Below are positions 54,932 to 64,000 of a stretch of DNA of 64,000 bases, one piece after another. Within the stretch, counting starts at the first letter, position 1. The number at the start of each line of letters is the position of its first letter. The position numbers were made by a program, and so were the translations under genes. The notes below the pieces were generated by a model. That model worked only from the letters and a program-made list of their open reading frames with translations, was not told the DNA's origin and did no database searches. Location of the stretch: NCBI GenBank assembly GCA_940337035.1, contig CALNHX010001055.1:62001-126000 (forward strand), written 5' to 3'. This DNA comes from Agriotes lineatus (Eukaryota > Arthropoda > Insecta > Coleoptera > Elateridae).

Positions 54932-55800
54932 ATGAATGTGGAGACTGAGAAGAAAACGGGAGAATTTCAGGTTCAAGTGGAAAATGTATCCACATTTGAT
55001 AGTCGGACATTTGGTGAACTGTCTAATCCAAAATTCCAAAATATGCCGATGCAATCTGAGTCTCCGCATCTATCACAAACGGAAATGTTTATGAAAGCGT
55101 TCGATTTTGACGACATTCCATTGGAAAAGGCGGCTTCCGGCGACGGTGCGGCGCAAGAGTTTACAACCCTTGTAGATGGGTTGGAGATAGACTCCGGCTC
55201 AAGTCGACCGACCAGTCGAATTTCGAAGCGGCTAACAATCCAATCTTCGGAAAATGTGGCCGCAGCGCCGTCTGTAATTGTACAGGCGTCTCCGGTTTCG
55301 GGTGGTGTAGCTGTTGTAGCCACTGGGAGTGACGTAATCGATACTGTGGTGTCGATTACGTATACCCCGCAGGAGGAAGACATGGATGACATTTCGCCAT
55401 CCCAGCGTGCCGAACGTGAATACGTGTCTAATCGGAATGCAATAGATGCTAAAGCTGCTGATCTTCGCAGTGGAGAGCATTACCTAAGGTATATTAGATA
55501 TTATTTTTTTTATCCATATATGTTATTTAACATTGAAGGTGTTTAGAACGTGCTTTTCCCAGTTTAGTAGCTTATATTGTTATTAGCTCCATAGAAATTC
55601 GAGCCGCCAGCCTAGAAGCGACGATGCATGATGAGTACCTAAAAAGCATAGCTGCTTTACCTAAGATCCGCCACGGCCACAGCGCAACTAACATGGACAT
55701 CTTTAAGAATGCTGCAAGGCTAGAGCTAATCCAAGATCTGTTAGCTGTGGAGAGTGCGATTCGTGCAAGACGTCAGGAGCTCGATAAAAAAGCTAAGTAA
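54932..55800 (+). CDS. Unrecognised two-exon gene (256 codons)
   Basis: Exon 1 is 54932-55488 and exon 2 is 55587-55800. The intron starts GTATATTAG and ends GTTATTAG, and the join keeps frame and makes one 256-codon protein. The first 150 residues are Ser/Thr/Asp-rich and probably disordered. The segment YTPQEEDMDDISPSQR is strongly acidic. The C-terminal ~90 residues are predicted helical and charged (DLLAVESAIRARRQELDKK) and may form a coiled coil. A poly(A) signal AATAAA follows at about 55944. Function unknown. Its place between the repeats and the polymerase, on the polymerase strand, suggests an early or accessory gene. Confidence 0.6.
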
Positions 55801-55997
55801 CGAGTAGATAATCGTTTAACATATCATACACCTCTAACACAAATAACCTTGCCCCTATCCTCTCCAGGGTGTCCAAAGCGAATCCTCCCCGTGGTGACAC
55901 CTGGGTATTCTGTTCGAGGTTTAATTTGTTAATCAGTGTTTATAAATAAAGGTGTTCATTGCGTTTGTGAATAGTAAGCCTCGAGCTGGGTAGCTAA

Positions 55998-56029
55998 TCG
56001 CGCAATTAGTATATTAACCGATTGCGCGA
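55998..56029. promoter_or_regulatory. TCGCGCAAT palindrome upstream of the polymerase gene
   Basis: TCGCGCAAT (55998-56006) and ATTGCGCGA (56021-56029) are perfect inverted copies 14 nt apart, 16 bp before the polymerase start codon. An operator or start-site element is possible; no function can be shown. Confidence 0.45.
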
Positions 56030-56044
56030 GACTAATTTGCCATT

Positions 56045-59000
56045 ATGTTGAGGTGCACTGCTTGTGGAGAGTCCTTCACCAGAGCTGACAATTTGTTTCG
56101 CCATCGAAGAGATAGCTGTCTCCACGAGCTGGGCCACCCATCGACGAGTGGTAAGTGGAAACGTGTTGATTGCTGTTGATTATATCGATTGTGTGTTTCC
56201 TACAGGTGACGCTATGGAGGCTTCGGTAGCAGCTGGTGAGGGACCATCGGCGAGTAAACGTCCAAGACCTAATGACTCCAGCGGTGGTGAGTGCGTCTCT
56301 ATTGTAGTGTTTCATGTTTTCCAACGTTTGGTTTAACAGAACAGCTCCCCAAGACGCAATACTGCGACGTGTGTGATGAAAATGTTCGTCGGACTTGTTT
56401 CGTTGGACACCTGAGGAGCAATCGTCACACGAGGCGGTGTGATGTTATCCACCTGGGGATAGGAGTGGTGGCCCTTCCAAGCGCCTTCAAGTCCCGTGTT
56501 GCCAGCTACAGGGTGTCCACGGAAAATTATCATATAAGTGTTGTAGAATATATGACGGAACTGAAAGACAAAATTATAGGTCTAATAGAAGGACAACTGA
56601 CCAAATTAAACAGTATAAAATTCAATTTCGAACTTTTCTGGTATTTTATTTTGGAGACTCAAGTGTACAAGACGTCAAAAGTTTTAATACGACCAACGAG
56701 GTGGTCACTCGCGGTACAGACTTGAACGAATTATATGATAATTTAACGGGGATATTGGACCAGAAGGTGTCCGAATTTGAGGAACGCGATTCAGGTGTGT
56801 ATTACAATTGTAATTCTTGTTAATGTTACTAACCGCAAAATGTTTACAGGGTGGATCTTGAAGCAGCTGCTGTACCTAGAATTAAATATAAATAAATTTA
56901 ATCCGTTTCGGGCGTCTTCGTATATCCCGCTCCCGGAGCAGATTCAGACCAAGAAAGCGATCGTAAACGTCCAAAACGTCAAGGACGAGCGTTGTTTCGG
57001 GTGGGCGGTAACCTCGGCCCTCTGCGAACCAGATGGACCGTCTAATCGAACGAGTTCGTATCCAGATTGCAGCGATTTTTTAAATTTTGAGGACATTAAA
57101 TTCCCTGTTAGGTTGCGCGATATTTCTAAATTTGACAAAAATAACCCTCAACTTTCTATAAATGTATACGCGTTGGAAAAAACTTTTCAAAACGATATTA
57201 CCATATATGAAGTTGTGGGACCTCTGTACTATTCGCCACGTATAAAAATCAGACATATAAATTTACTGCTTCTAACAGACGGCGAAGGTAATAGCCACTA
57301 CTGTTGGATCGCTGATTTGTCTAGGTTTGTTTCGCGGCAAATAACGGCTAGGGCCAATGCGAAACATTTTTGTAATGGTTGTCTAAATTACTTTCGCACC
57401 GATGCCCATCTGGAGAACCATAAGCTTTTTGACTGTAATCATGTATGCACAAAGTTGCCTACGACAGAGCCGATCACGGATAAGTGTGGGGAGGTGAGGC
57501 CTCAGAACATTCTTAAATTTGATAATTATCATAAGCAATTGAAAGTGCCATTTTGCATCTATGCAGATTTCGAGACAGTTTTATCACCTGTCGATGGTGG
57601 GGATCAGCAGCCGGATCGCGAAAGACCTTATACGATCAAAACGTGCGAGCACAAACCGTATTCTTTCGCGTATTATTTGAAATGTTCTTTTGATGATACT
57701 CTATCCAAATTCGAAATTTATAGGGGTGAGGATGCTCTGGACGTGTTTGTTGAACGTCTAGACAGAGACGTTCGCGCGCTATATTCCAACAGTTTGAAGC
57801 ATGTTGTACCCCTCAAGCCTCTGGCTCCGCAAGAAATTCAAAATTTTAAGGATGCTGCTTCATGTCATATTTGCAATCGTCCTTTTGGAGAGGAGAACGT
57901 AAAGGTTCGCGATCACGACCATTTGACCGGAGAATATCGGGGAGCTGCCCATTCTAATTGCAATCTAAATTATAAACTTCCAAATTTTATTCCGGTATTT
58001 TTTCACAATTTAAATTACGATTCCCACCTTTTTGTAAAACAATTAGCTCAAAATAACGAAGAGCTTGATGTCATTCCAGAAAATAAGGAAAAATATATTT
58101 CATTTGGCAAACGTCTTTGGGTAGATGAAGTCGTTGTTGACGGAAAACGCAAAAACGTTTATATGCAAATTCGATTTTTAGATAGTTACCGATTTTTAAG
58201 TTCTTCTTTAGCATCGCTGGCCGCCACGTTATCAGATGATCAGTGTGTTGAAATTCATAAGCAATTCGGACATGACATCAAATTCGAACTGATGAGACAG
58301 AAAGGTGTGTTTCCCTATTCGTATCTGGATTCATTTACAAAATTAGACGAGCCGGCGTTGCCCACAATCGCCCAGTTTTATGATCATTTAACCGAAAGGC
58401 ATATTACTGAGGTCGATTACGAGCGCGCCGTTAAGGTCTGGAAAACTTTCGAATGTGAAACGTTGGGCGACTATTCCGATGTTTACCTCAAATGTGACGG
58501 GTTTATATTGGCAGACGTTTTCGAAAACTTTCGCAATTTTTATTTAAATCAATATAATTTAGATCCGGCGCAGTACTTCACCGCCCCCGGTTTAAGTTGG
58601 GACGCCATGTTAAAATATACGGTGGTTGAGTTGGAACTGTTGACGGATATGGATATGTTTCACTTTTTTAGAAAGGGTATTCGTGGGGGAGTTAGTACTT
58701 GTGTCGGGCGAAAGGCTATTGCCAACAATAAATTTGCGGGTAACTATGACGCTTGAAAGCCCACTTCTTTTCTTGTTTTTTTAGACGCCACCAACTTATA
58801 TGGCCATAGTATGAGACAGTTTCTACCGCAAGGTGGTTTTGTTTGGTTGACTGACGAGGAAATTGATAGTTTTGACGTATTTCAAATTTTGGACGACTCA
58901 GATACTGGGTACGTGTTGGAAGTTGACTTGCGGTACCCTGAAAATTTACATGACGATCACAATGACTTCCCCTTTTGCCCCGAGCTATTGGTGCCTCCAC

Positions 59001-60058
59001 AGGGAAAATTTAAAAATGCAAAATTAATTCCAAATTTGTATGACAAACACAATTATATTATTCACTACAGGAATTTGAGGCAACGTTTAGAGGCCGGCTT
59101 GATTTTGGTTAAAACGCATAAAATACTTAAGTTTAGACAATCTCCATGGCTCAGATCCTACATCGATTTAAACACAAATTTACGTAACCAGTCTGACAAT
59201 GAATTTAACCGAAATACATTCAAACTAGCTAACAATAGCGTCTTTGGTAAAACCATGGAAAACGTGGACAAAAGGGTTGTTGTAAAGTTAATTAGTCATT
59301 GGGAGAAAATTGGTAATAGAATGGGGGCAGAAGCTTTGATATCGAAACCTAACTTTAAAGATAGAATTCGGTTTGGGGAAAATTTAATAGCAGTGGAAAT
59401 GAACAGAACGTCGGTTTTATATAACAAACCCATTTATGTTGGTTTCTCAGTTTTAGATCTTTTAAAAACGGTAATGTACGATTTTTATTACAAATTTTTG
59501 AAGCATACATACGGCCGTAATGTGTCTCTACTCTATTCGGACACTGACTCATTCATCCTGGAAATTTTTACTGAAAATTTTTACGCGGACATGCAAGAGC
59601 ACCTTGATCTCTTTGATACATCAAATTACAAGAATGGTTTGCACGGAATTTCGAGAACCGAGTCTGTTGTTGGCAAATTTAAGGATGAGTACGCTGGGGT
59701 GGCTGTGTGTAGCTATTACGGGGTCGGTGCAAAAACATACTGTGTAAACGCTGTTGGTAAGGAAGCCAAAAAGGCAAAGGGAGTTAGAAAGAGTGCTGTT
59801 CGGAATCACCTCACCACCGAAATTTATAAATCTGTAGCCGAAAACAAGAGGGAAGTTGTATTTTGTCAGATGTATGTGTTTCGTTCCCATTTACACACTA
59901 TGTACACCGAATTAATGAATAAGGTTGCGCTTTCTTCGCGAGATGATAAACGCTTCCTTATTCCTAATACTACCAAAACCTTAGCGTGGGGTCACCGTGA
60001 TATAGATGTTTACAGTCGTCTAGACAACTTGCTGCGCATTGCCGAAACGATGACGTAG
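56045..60058 (+). CDS. polB: Protein-primed family B DNA polymerase, five exons, one frame break
   Basis: Exons: 56045-56150, 56206-56286, 56340-56794, 56850-58739, 58785-60058, with GT..AG introns of 45-55 nt (about 1,268 codons). It begins with two zinc-finger-like motifs, CTAC..HRRDSC and CDVC..HLRSNRH. Then come exonuclease motifs (ADFETVL, about 57565; NLNYDSH, about 58010; YSDVYLKCD, about 58480), with an endonuclease-VII-like zinc module between them (CHIC...DHDHLTGEYRGAAH, 57860-57960). Polymerase motif A is DATNLYG (58785 on), motif B LANNSVFGKTM (about 59225) and motif C YSDTDS (59533-59550). The reading frame shifts within exon 3 near 56635-56650. At exon 4/5 the protein seems shortened just before motif A. 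It would copy the viral DNA from a protein primer. Confidence 0.88.
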
Positions 60059-60402
60059 CAATTTGTTCGCGGAACAGTATTCGTTATTACTTAACAGCAG
60101 AGGTCCTACACGGCAGGAGCTTTCTTGTACTTTGTAGGTTTAGTTATTGTATATAGCAATTATAGTATAGGTTAAGAACACTAGCTTGTATGATATAGGT
60201 AGTAAGTTAAATTTTACGAAAAATCTGATTGTTTGGGTCCGCATTACCAAGTATATTTGTTATTTAACACTGTAGTCACTCATGTTTAGCATTTACAATA
60301 ATAAATTACTGTAAAACATAAAAAGTTTTTATTTAAAGAAAATAAATGGTAGTAAAACAAAAAAAGTGTTTTATTGAAAGAGTTCTATAGAATCATAATA
60401 AG

Positions 60403-61332
60403 TTATACAACATTGTTTTTGGATATCCAGAAATTGTGACGATTATCAAATCCCAACCACTTTACGTAAAGCTGATTACCCTTCTTCTTCAACACCTTTT
60501 CTACCAGGTATACGTCCGAGTGTTTGGTTTTCTGTAATTCGTGCTCGTAAAATCCACCTTTGATTTCTTGCCCTTCCTGATCGGTGAGTCTGTAGGTGGT
60601 AGGATTTGTAAGTCGCACTGTGGCTATTTTGAATATTTCGTTGCTCCAGCTGGGTGTGTAGCCCTTGCTAAATATTGAACGATATTTACTAATGCGTACA
60701 GAATCTCCTTTATGAAACTTTTGAGGTGTCGGATCTACAGTTTTTGTGTGGCTGTACACGGTGTGTAACAGACGTTTGGCATTTTTAAGATTAACTTCAG
60801 CCGGCTTCATACCTGTTGTGCTATGCCTGGTTGTGTTATATTTGCTTAAAAGTTGGGGCAGAATGTCCAACCATTTGTAGGACCCTTGCAAACTAAACTG
60901 CTTCCACATCATGTTCTTAAGGGTGCGGTTACATCTTTCTATGATGCTGCTTTTCATAGTTGAATACGTGCTGTAATGATTTATCTTGTAACGTCGCATC
61001 AATGCTTGAAAATCGCTGTTATAAAATTCTTTTCCCAAATCGGTTTGTACGTTTTTTGGAGATACCTTCATATTAGCAAGAACTTTTCGCATAGCTGCCG
61101 CTACATCTCTTTCCGTTTTCCGTTTTACCGGGAGAGCCCACAAGTATTTAAAAAACGCATTAATAACAGCTAAAATGTATCGATAACCTTTATTGCTTCG
61201 TGCATATGGTTGCATCTCCACCAAATCCGCTTGTAGTAAATCATGCAATCCTTTGAGAATCACCCGTCGTCTCTTGAAATTTCTTCGCGCTGGTTTGTGA
61301 AGTTCTGCAACTAGATCCTCCTTAGGACTCAT
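60403..61332 (-). CDS. int: Retrovirus-type integrase with C-terminal chromodomain (Polinton INT)
   Basis: An intact 309-codon frame. The catalytic triad is D36 (QADLVEM), D98 (QTDLGKEF) and E132 (IIERCNR), followed by YNTTRHSTTGMKPAEV, as in Polinton and gypsy integrases. An SH3-like region (FHKGDSVRISK) follows at about residues 205-235, and the last ~40 residues (VYLVEKVLKKKGNQLYVKW) form a chromodomain that would tether it to chromatin. Residue 33 is Leu in HDLLQAD, where a Trp is frequent in the family. The start codon overlaps the end of the upstream broken gene by 11 nt, suggesting one transcript. It is convergent with the polymerase; about 340 bp between them hold poly(A)-like signals for both strands. 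Confidence 0.9.
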   Translation of the reverse strand: MSPKEDLVAELHKPARRNFKRRRVILKGLHDLLQADLVEMQPYARSNKGYRYILAVINAFFKYLWALPVKRKTERDVAAAMRKVLANMKVSPKNVQTDLGKEFYNSDFQALMRRYKINHYSTYSTMKSSIIERCNRTLKNMMWKQFSLQGSYKWLDILPQLLSKYNTTRHSTTGMKPAEVNLKNAKRLLHTVYSHTKTVDPTPQKFHKGDSVRISKYRSIFSKGYTPSWSNEIFKIATVRLTNPTTYRLTDQEGQEIKGGFYEHELQKTKHSDVYLVEKVLKKKGNQLYVKWLGFDNRHNFWISKNNVV

Positions 61333-61777
61333 TGCCGAATGTTGCTGTATCGACTGCTATGGGACATTTAAGCAGCAGTTGCACGTATAACTTAGTGTTT
61401 ATGGATTCGAATTTCAGTTTATCTCCTCGCCGCAATGTCTTACCGACAAGCGTGTCGTGTTTGATGCCGTTGATGTGTGATACTACCAAAGGTCCGTTGA
61501 CTTGAACACTTATGATCTCACCGATCGTTAACGGAAAAATGTACTCATTATTACCGAAAATTTTGGAATATCAGCTTACATCATAACCACGCCCCACTAG
61601 CAGCAGTGGTACCTCTATATGGAGTCGGTTTACATTTTGAACTTTCATAAAGATATGTTTGCGATGAGAACCGTAGCGCGCGCTATGGTAGTGGCGTCCA
61701 AATTTGTCTATGGGCATTACTCTATCGTCTAACACCTTCTGATCGTAATTCAATAGGTCCTCTGCTTTTGTACTCGT
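61322..61777 (-). pseudogene. Small Polinton gene with an in-frame TGA
   Basis: One minus-strand frame stays open from about 61777 to 61322 except for a TGA at 61571-61573. The upstream half contains HHYHSARYGSHRKH-like basic sequence (RHYHSARYGSHRK) and NRLHIEVPLLLVGRGYD. The downstream half is beta-rich and ends FGNES, overlapping the integrase start. No ATG lies before MPIDKFGR. Directly before the TGA the sequence is GATGTAAGC, a strong splice-donor word, so an unusually small intron is a theoretical alternative to a nonsense mutation. A small beta-rich protein encoded between PX and INT could be a minor virion component; I do not recognise it firmly. Confidence 0.5.
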
Positions 61778-61778
61778 C

Positions 61779-62879
61779 TTAGTGAATTATTTTTGCATCT
61801 CGTAGAGCTTGGGTGATGCTTACGATTTCGTTGGAATGGCCGGTGTGCCCCGCTACCTGAGAGGCTAGTAATATGCGCAGACGATCCACTAATGAATTTG
61901 GATCTTTCCAAGGAACAAATTCCACTTTTTTATTGGTTACTGTTAATAATCCCCTACCGGTACGCTGCACCCTCGATGCGGCTCTGGTAGGTTGTCTAAT
62001 GCCGGAGGATGTAGCCAGGGGGCGTACTACTTTCATATATTTTGCGCCGGCGTTGCCGCTTATCCCTTGGGTTGGATCGTAGTTCTTACGGTTTGCGGCG
62101 GATCGGTTCACTATGTCATAGTAATTTTCACGGTCTTTGGTTGTATAAGTTATCGGTTTCTTTAAGAACATTAATTCGTAAAAGCCGGGGGTGCCTTTGT
62201 ATACTATTCTATTTCCGTGATCTGTAATAACCATGTCCTGACCCTCAAAAGTAAGCTGTTTATTCCCAATTGCAAACTTATCAGTGTCTATGTCCCATCG
62301 AACTCCATAGTGGAGATCGTACTTGCTCTCTGTATCTCGTATCATTCCCTCGATATATTTTCTAGCTAACCCTGAGAACTGTTCCAGGTATTCCCCTAGA
62401 ACTTCCGGTTCCATCATTTGTCGCACGGTTTCCCTAGCCTCTGCTACTGAACTTTCAATTGCCGCTTCTTCTTCTTGAACTTCTACCTGTTGCTCCTCAT
62501 CCGGTAAACTTTCATACAATACTTCTCTGTCAAGAAATCTAGGTGTGGATGTTACCAACGCTGAAGTCGACGGCCCGGGAATGGCAATGTCGGGGGTTGA
62601 CGCTCGTACGGGGGTTTTGCCATTTCTCGGACGGTGTAGGATAGATGGTGTGGACACTCGCCGTTTGATGGTTCTCAGCATAGGTCCTACTTCTTGCTGT
62701 ATTGTTTGACCTCCTTCTTGCTTAATGGATGTTAGCAATTCCGTGAGTGGTTGGGAAATTGGTTTAAATTGCTCCGCAAGAGCCGTCTGCGATTCGGCGA
62801 TATCTGCTTTTAAAGTTTCATATTTCCGCCTGACAGCCTTTCTAGCTTTAATAAGATTGCTTACTAACCGTTTGTCCAT
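61779..62879 (-). CDS. Polinton-associated protein (PX/PY-like, 366 codons)
   Basis: An intact frame starting MDKRLVSNLIKARKAVRRKY, a basic helical N-terminus predicted to form a coiled coil (residues 1-70). Then come a disordered Ser/Pro/Thr stretch (70-140) and an acidic segment (EEQQVEVQEEEAAIE). The C-terminal domain (190-366) contains DIHYGVRWD-like beta strands (YDLHYGVRWDIDTDKF), a family-typical ITYTTKDRENYYDIV, and the ending LASQVAGHTGHSNEI. This family recurs next to the packaging ATPase in arthropod Polintons and is annotated only as uncharacterised. A virion-assembly or core role is inferred from position. The gene lies directly between the ATPase and the small broken gene. Confidence 0.7.
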   Translation of the reverse strand: MDKRLVSNLIKARKAVRRKYETLKADIAESQTALAEQFKPISQPLTELLTSIKQEGGQTIQQEVGPMLRTIKRRVSTPSILHRPRNGKTPVRASTPDIAIPGPSTSALVTSTPRFLDREVLYESLPDEEQQVEVQEEEAAIESSVAEARETVRQMMEPEVLGEYLEQFSGLARKYIEGMIRDTESKYDLHYGVRWDIDTDKFAIGNKQLTFEGQDMVITDHGNRIVYKGTPGFYELMFLKKPITYTTKDRENYYDIVNRSAANRKNYDPTQGISGNAGAKYMKVVRPLATSSGIRQPTRAASRVQRTGRGLLTVTNKKVEFVPWKDPNSLVDRLRILLASQVAGHTGHSNEIVSITQALRDAKIIH

Positions 62880-62935
62880 GTTGCTATTACTGTCGTTGTT
62901 CGTAGACTAATAATTTGTACAGCAGTGGTCCATAC

Positions 62936-63575
62936 CTATATAGTGAAGTAACTGTCGAACCCTTTTCTATAACGACCGGCGTTGATTTCGCTTTCTTTGT
63001 CGATAACTAAAAATCCGTGATACATGATCATCGTAAATGTGTTTAAGATTGGTGTGGTCTTGCCGGAATACGATTATGATATTCGCATTATCTCGCACCA
63101 GTTGTTTCGGGATTGATGAGTAAGTCTGACAGAGGTAAAAACAATCTATATTTCGATGACGTCCGAAACTAAAATAATCTCTAATTATGCTTTGAGTGTC
63201 GCATGCCACATCATCAAACACAATAACAGAATTTTCTTTCGCCTCGTGTGGTTTGATAACCTCACACCCCTCGCTGAATTCGTAGAATCCGATTTCTTTT
63301 AGTGACTTCAGGAGTATCTTCAGAAATTTGTATTTAGGTTGGTCAAGGGTTTTGGAATACAAATACAAGTTTTGAAACCGCACCCCATTGCGGTGCACCA
63401 AAAGACTGATCATCGCATTGGTTTTCCCAGAGCCGGAAGGACCAATGATTAAACCCCTTTTACATCCTATACCCAGTAAAGTGCCGTGTCGTCTGAACCT
63501 CTGTGACATGGAATTTACTGTATGATTTACTACCGGCAGCGAACATTTTTGTTTCACAAGTTTGTCGTTCTTCAT
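62936..63575 (-). pseudogene. FtsK/HerA-type genome-packaging ATPase, C-terminal frame break
   Basis: The frame from 63575 contains Walker A GPSGSGKTN (about 63420-63445) and Walker B VIVFDDVA (about 63205-63230). It also has the sensor-like segment FSFGRHRNIDCFYLCQTYS, typical of the adenovirus-IVa2/poxvirus-A32-like packaging ATPases of Polintons. At about 63020-63030 the frame runs into unrelated residues and stops at 62967. The family C-terminus (GFLVIDKES...YRKGFDSY) is present in another frame and ends with a stop at 62936. A short segment between the two is missing, so a small deletion with frameshift has occurred. The enzyme would pump DNA into the capsid; the ATP-binding core is intact. 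Confidence 0.8.
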
Positions 63576-63621
63576 CGCTTTCGGACGGGGGCGAACTAGC
63601 TTCTAACCGCGCTGTGCTAAG

Positions 63622-63657
63622 TATATATCTACCCCTTTGAGCTTCACATCGTCAGTC
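63622..63657 (+). promoter_or_regulatory. TATA plus initiator between ATPase and PLA2-like gene
   Basis: TATATAT at 63622-63628 lies about 30 bp before the A of the initiator GTCAGTC (63651-63657). This is the canonical arthropod spacing. The start codon of the plus-strand gene is at 63683. The divergent ATPase gene starts at 63575, so this 107-bp gap drives at least one of two opposite genes. Confidence 0.65.
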
Positions 63658-63682
63658 GCTCTTCGACGAGCGTTTCTTTAAG

Positions 63683-64000
63683 ATGAGTTATACTAGACGT
63701 AAAACTCGTAGTCGTCGTCGAATCGTAAGACGGAAAGGTCGCGGTTTGTTGAACACCCTTATTGACAAGTTGCCTTTCGAATTACATATACCAGGTTATA
63801 AGTTTTGCGGACCTGGCACTCGTTTAAACAAACGGCTTTCTCGAGGTGATCGAGGAAGAAACCCTCTGGACGAGGCTTGCAAGCAAAACGACATCGCATA
63901 CTCACAATCTAGCAATCTTTCGACGCGTCACGCGGCGGATAAAGTTCTTGCACAGAAAGCTTGGGAACGCGTTAAAGCAAAAGACTCTACTCTTGGAGAA
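63683..64000 (+). CDS. Phospholipase-A2-like virion protein, partial (runs off window)
   Basis: The first 106 codons are visible and open to the window edge. An Arg-rich N-terminus (RRKTRSRRRIVRRKGRG) is followed by a PLA2-type calcium-binding loop, KFCGPGT, and the helix segment that should hold the His-Asp catalytic pair. In parvoviral VP1 and Polinton proteins of this class, the enzyme is thought to help particles breach endosomal membranes. Here the catalytic-His position reads Asn (CKQNDIAYS), so the domain is predicted to be inactive in this copy. The start is supported by the TATA/initiator 30-60 bp upstream. Confidence 0.78.
   Translation, partial: MSYTRRKTRSRRRIVRRKGRGLLNTLIDKLPFELHIPGYKFCGPGTRLNKRLSRGDRGRNPLDEACKQNDIAYSQSSNLSTRHAADKVLAQKAWERVKAKDSTLGE

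Larger units (their letters stand above)
50900..64000. mobile_element. Polinton/Maverick (adintovirus-like) endogenous DNA virus, left part; right end beyond window
   Basis: The defining gene set is present: protein-primed family B DNA polymerase, retrovirus-type integrase with chromodomain, FtsK/HerA-type packaging ATPase, a 366-codon Polinton-associated protein and a PLA2-like virion protein. The left limit is inferred from the first viral-looking promoter and gene; a terminal inverted repeat could not be identified without the right end. Capsid and protease genes, expected in such elements, are not in the window. Breaks in at least three genes suggest a decaying copy. Confidence 0.85.

Overview
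This window looks like AT-rich nuclear DNA from an arthropod, most probably an insect. It has short introns (45-60 nt), insect-type TATA plus TCAGT start sites, and a very dense load of transposable elements and endogenised viral elements. I see no convincing host housekeeping gene, no rRNA and no CRISPR array. Almost everything recognisable is mobile DNA, much of it nested.

Layout. 0-6.4 kb: a long palindrome, two abutting hAT termini, and a tandemly duplicated repeat carrying a TA-flanked MITE and a 2.18 kb solo-LTR-like insert. 6.4-20.6 kb: old debris, comprising LINE fragments on both strands, a MULE transposase remnant, a 510-bp foldback element, a minisatellite and a tRNA-like sequence. 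20.6-37.85 kb: a nest of errantivirus-like (Ty3/gypsy with env) retroelements. Copy A (+) is old and decayed. A second (+) copy is reduced to LTR, leader and LTR pieces. A young (-) copy B inserted into its LTR with a 4-bp AGCT duplication. Copy B carries three tandem copies of a 1,855-bp pol/env segment, and both A and B lack the integrase core.

38.7-41.8 kb: a Crypton-type tyrosine recombinase gene with several long hairpins in and around it. 43.5-48.2 kb: a Mutator-like transposase fused to a YqaJ-type nuclease domain (-), split by a 1,002-bp hAT-like element (TSD CCCCAAGG) and a 1,237-bp element (TSD ACGT). 49.2 kb: a possible DUF4806-like fragment.

50.9-64.0 kb: the left part of a Polinton/Maverick (adintovirus-like) endogenous DNA virus that runs off the window. 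Left to right it has a possible PC4-like gene (+), an unrecognised multi-exon gene (-), two tandem repeat arrays, two unrecognised genes (+), a five-exon protein-primed family B DNA polymerase (+), a retrovirus-type integrase with chromodomain (-), a small broken gene (-), a 366-codon Polinton-associated gene (-), a packaging ATPase (-), and the start of a phospholipase-A2-like gene (+). Polymerase and integrase would replicate and insert the element; the ATPase and PLA2-like protein imply a virion. This copy has breaks in the polymerase, the ATPase and one small gene, and Asn in place of the PLA2 catalytic His, so it is probably decaying. Several other breaks in the window fall in seven-base A/T runs and could be sequencing errors. 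Capsid and protease genes and the right terminus are not visible.
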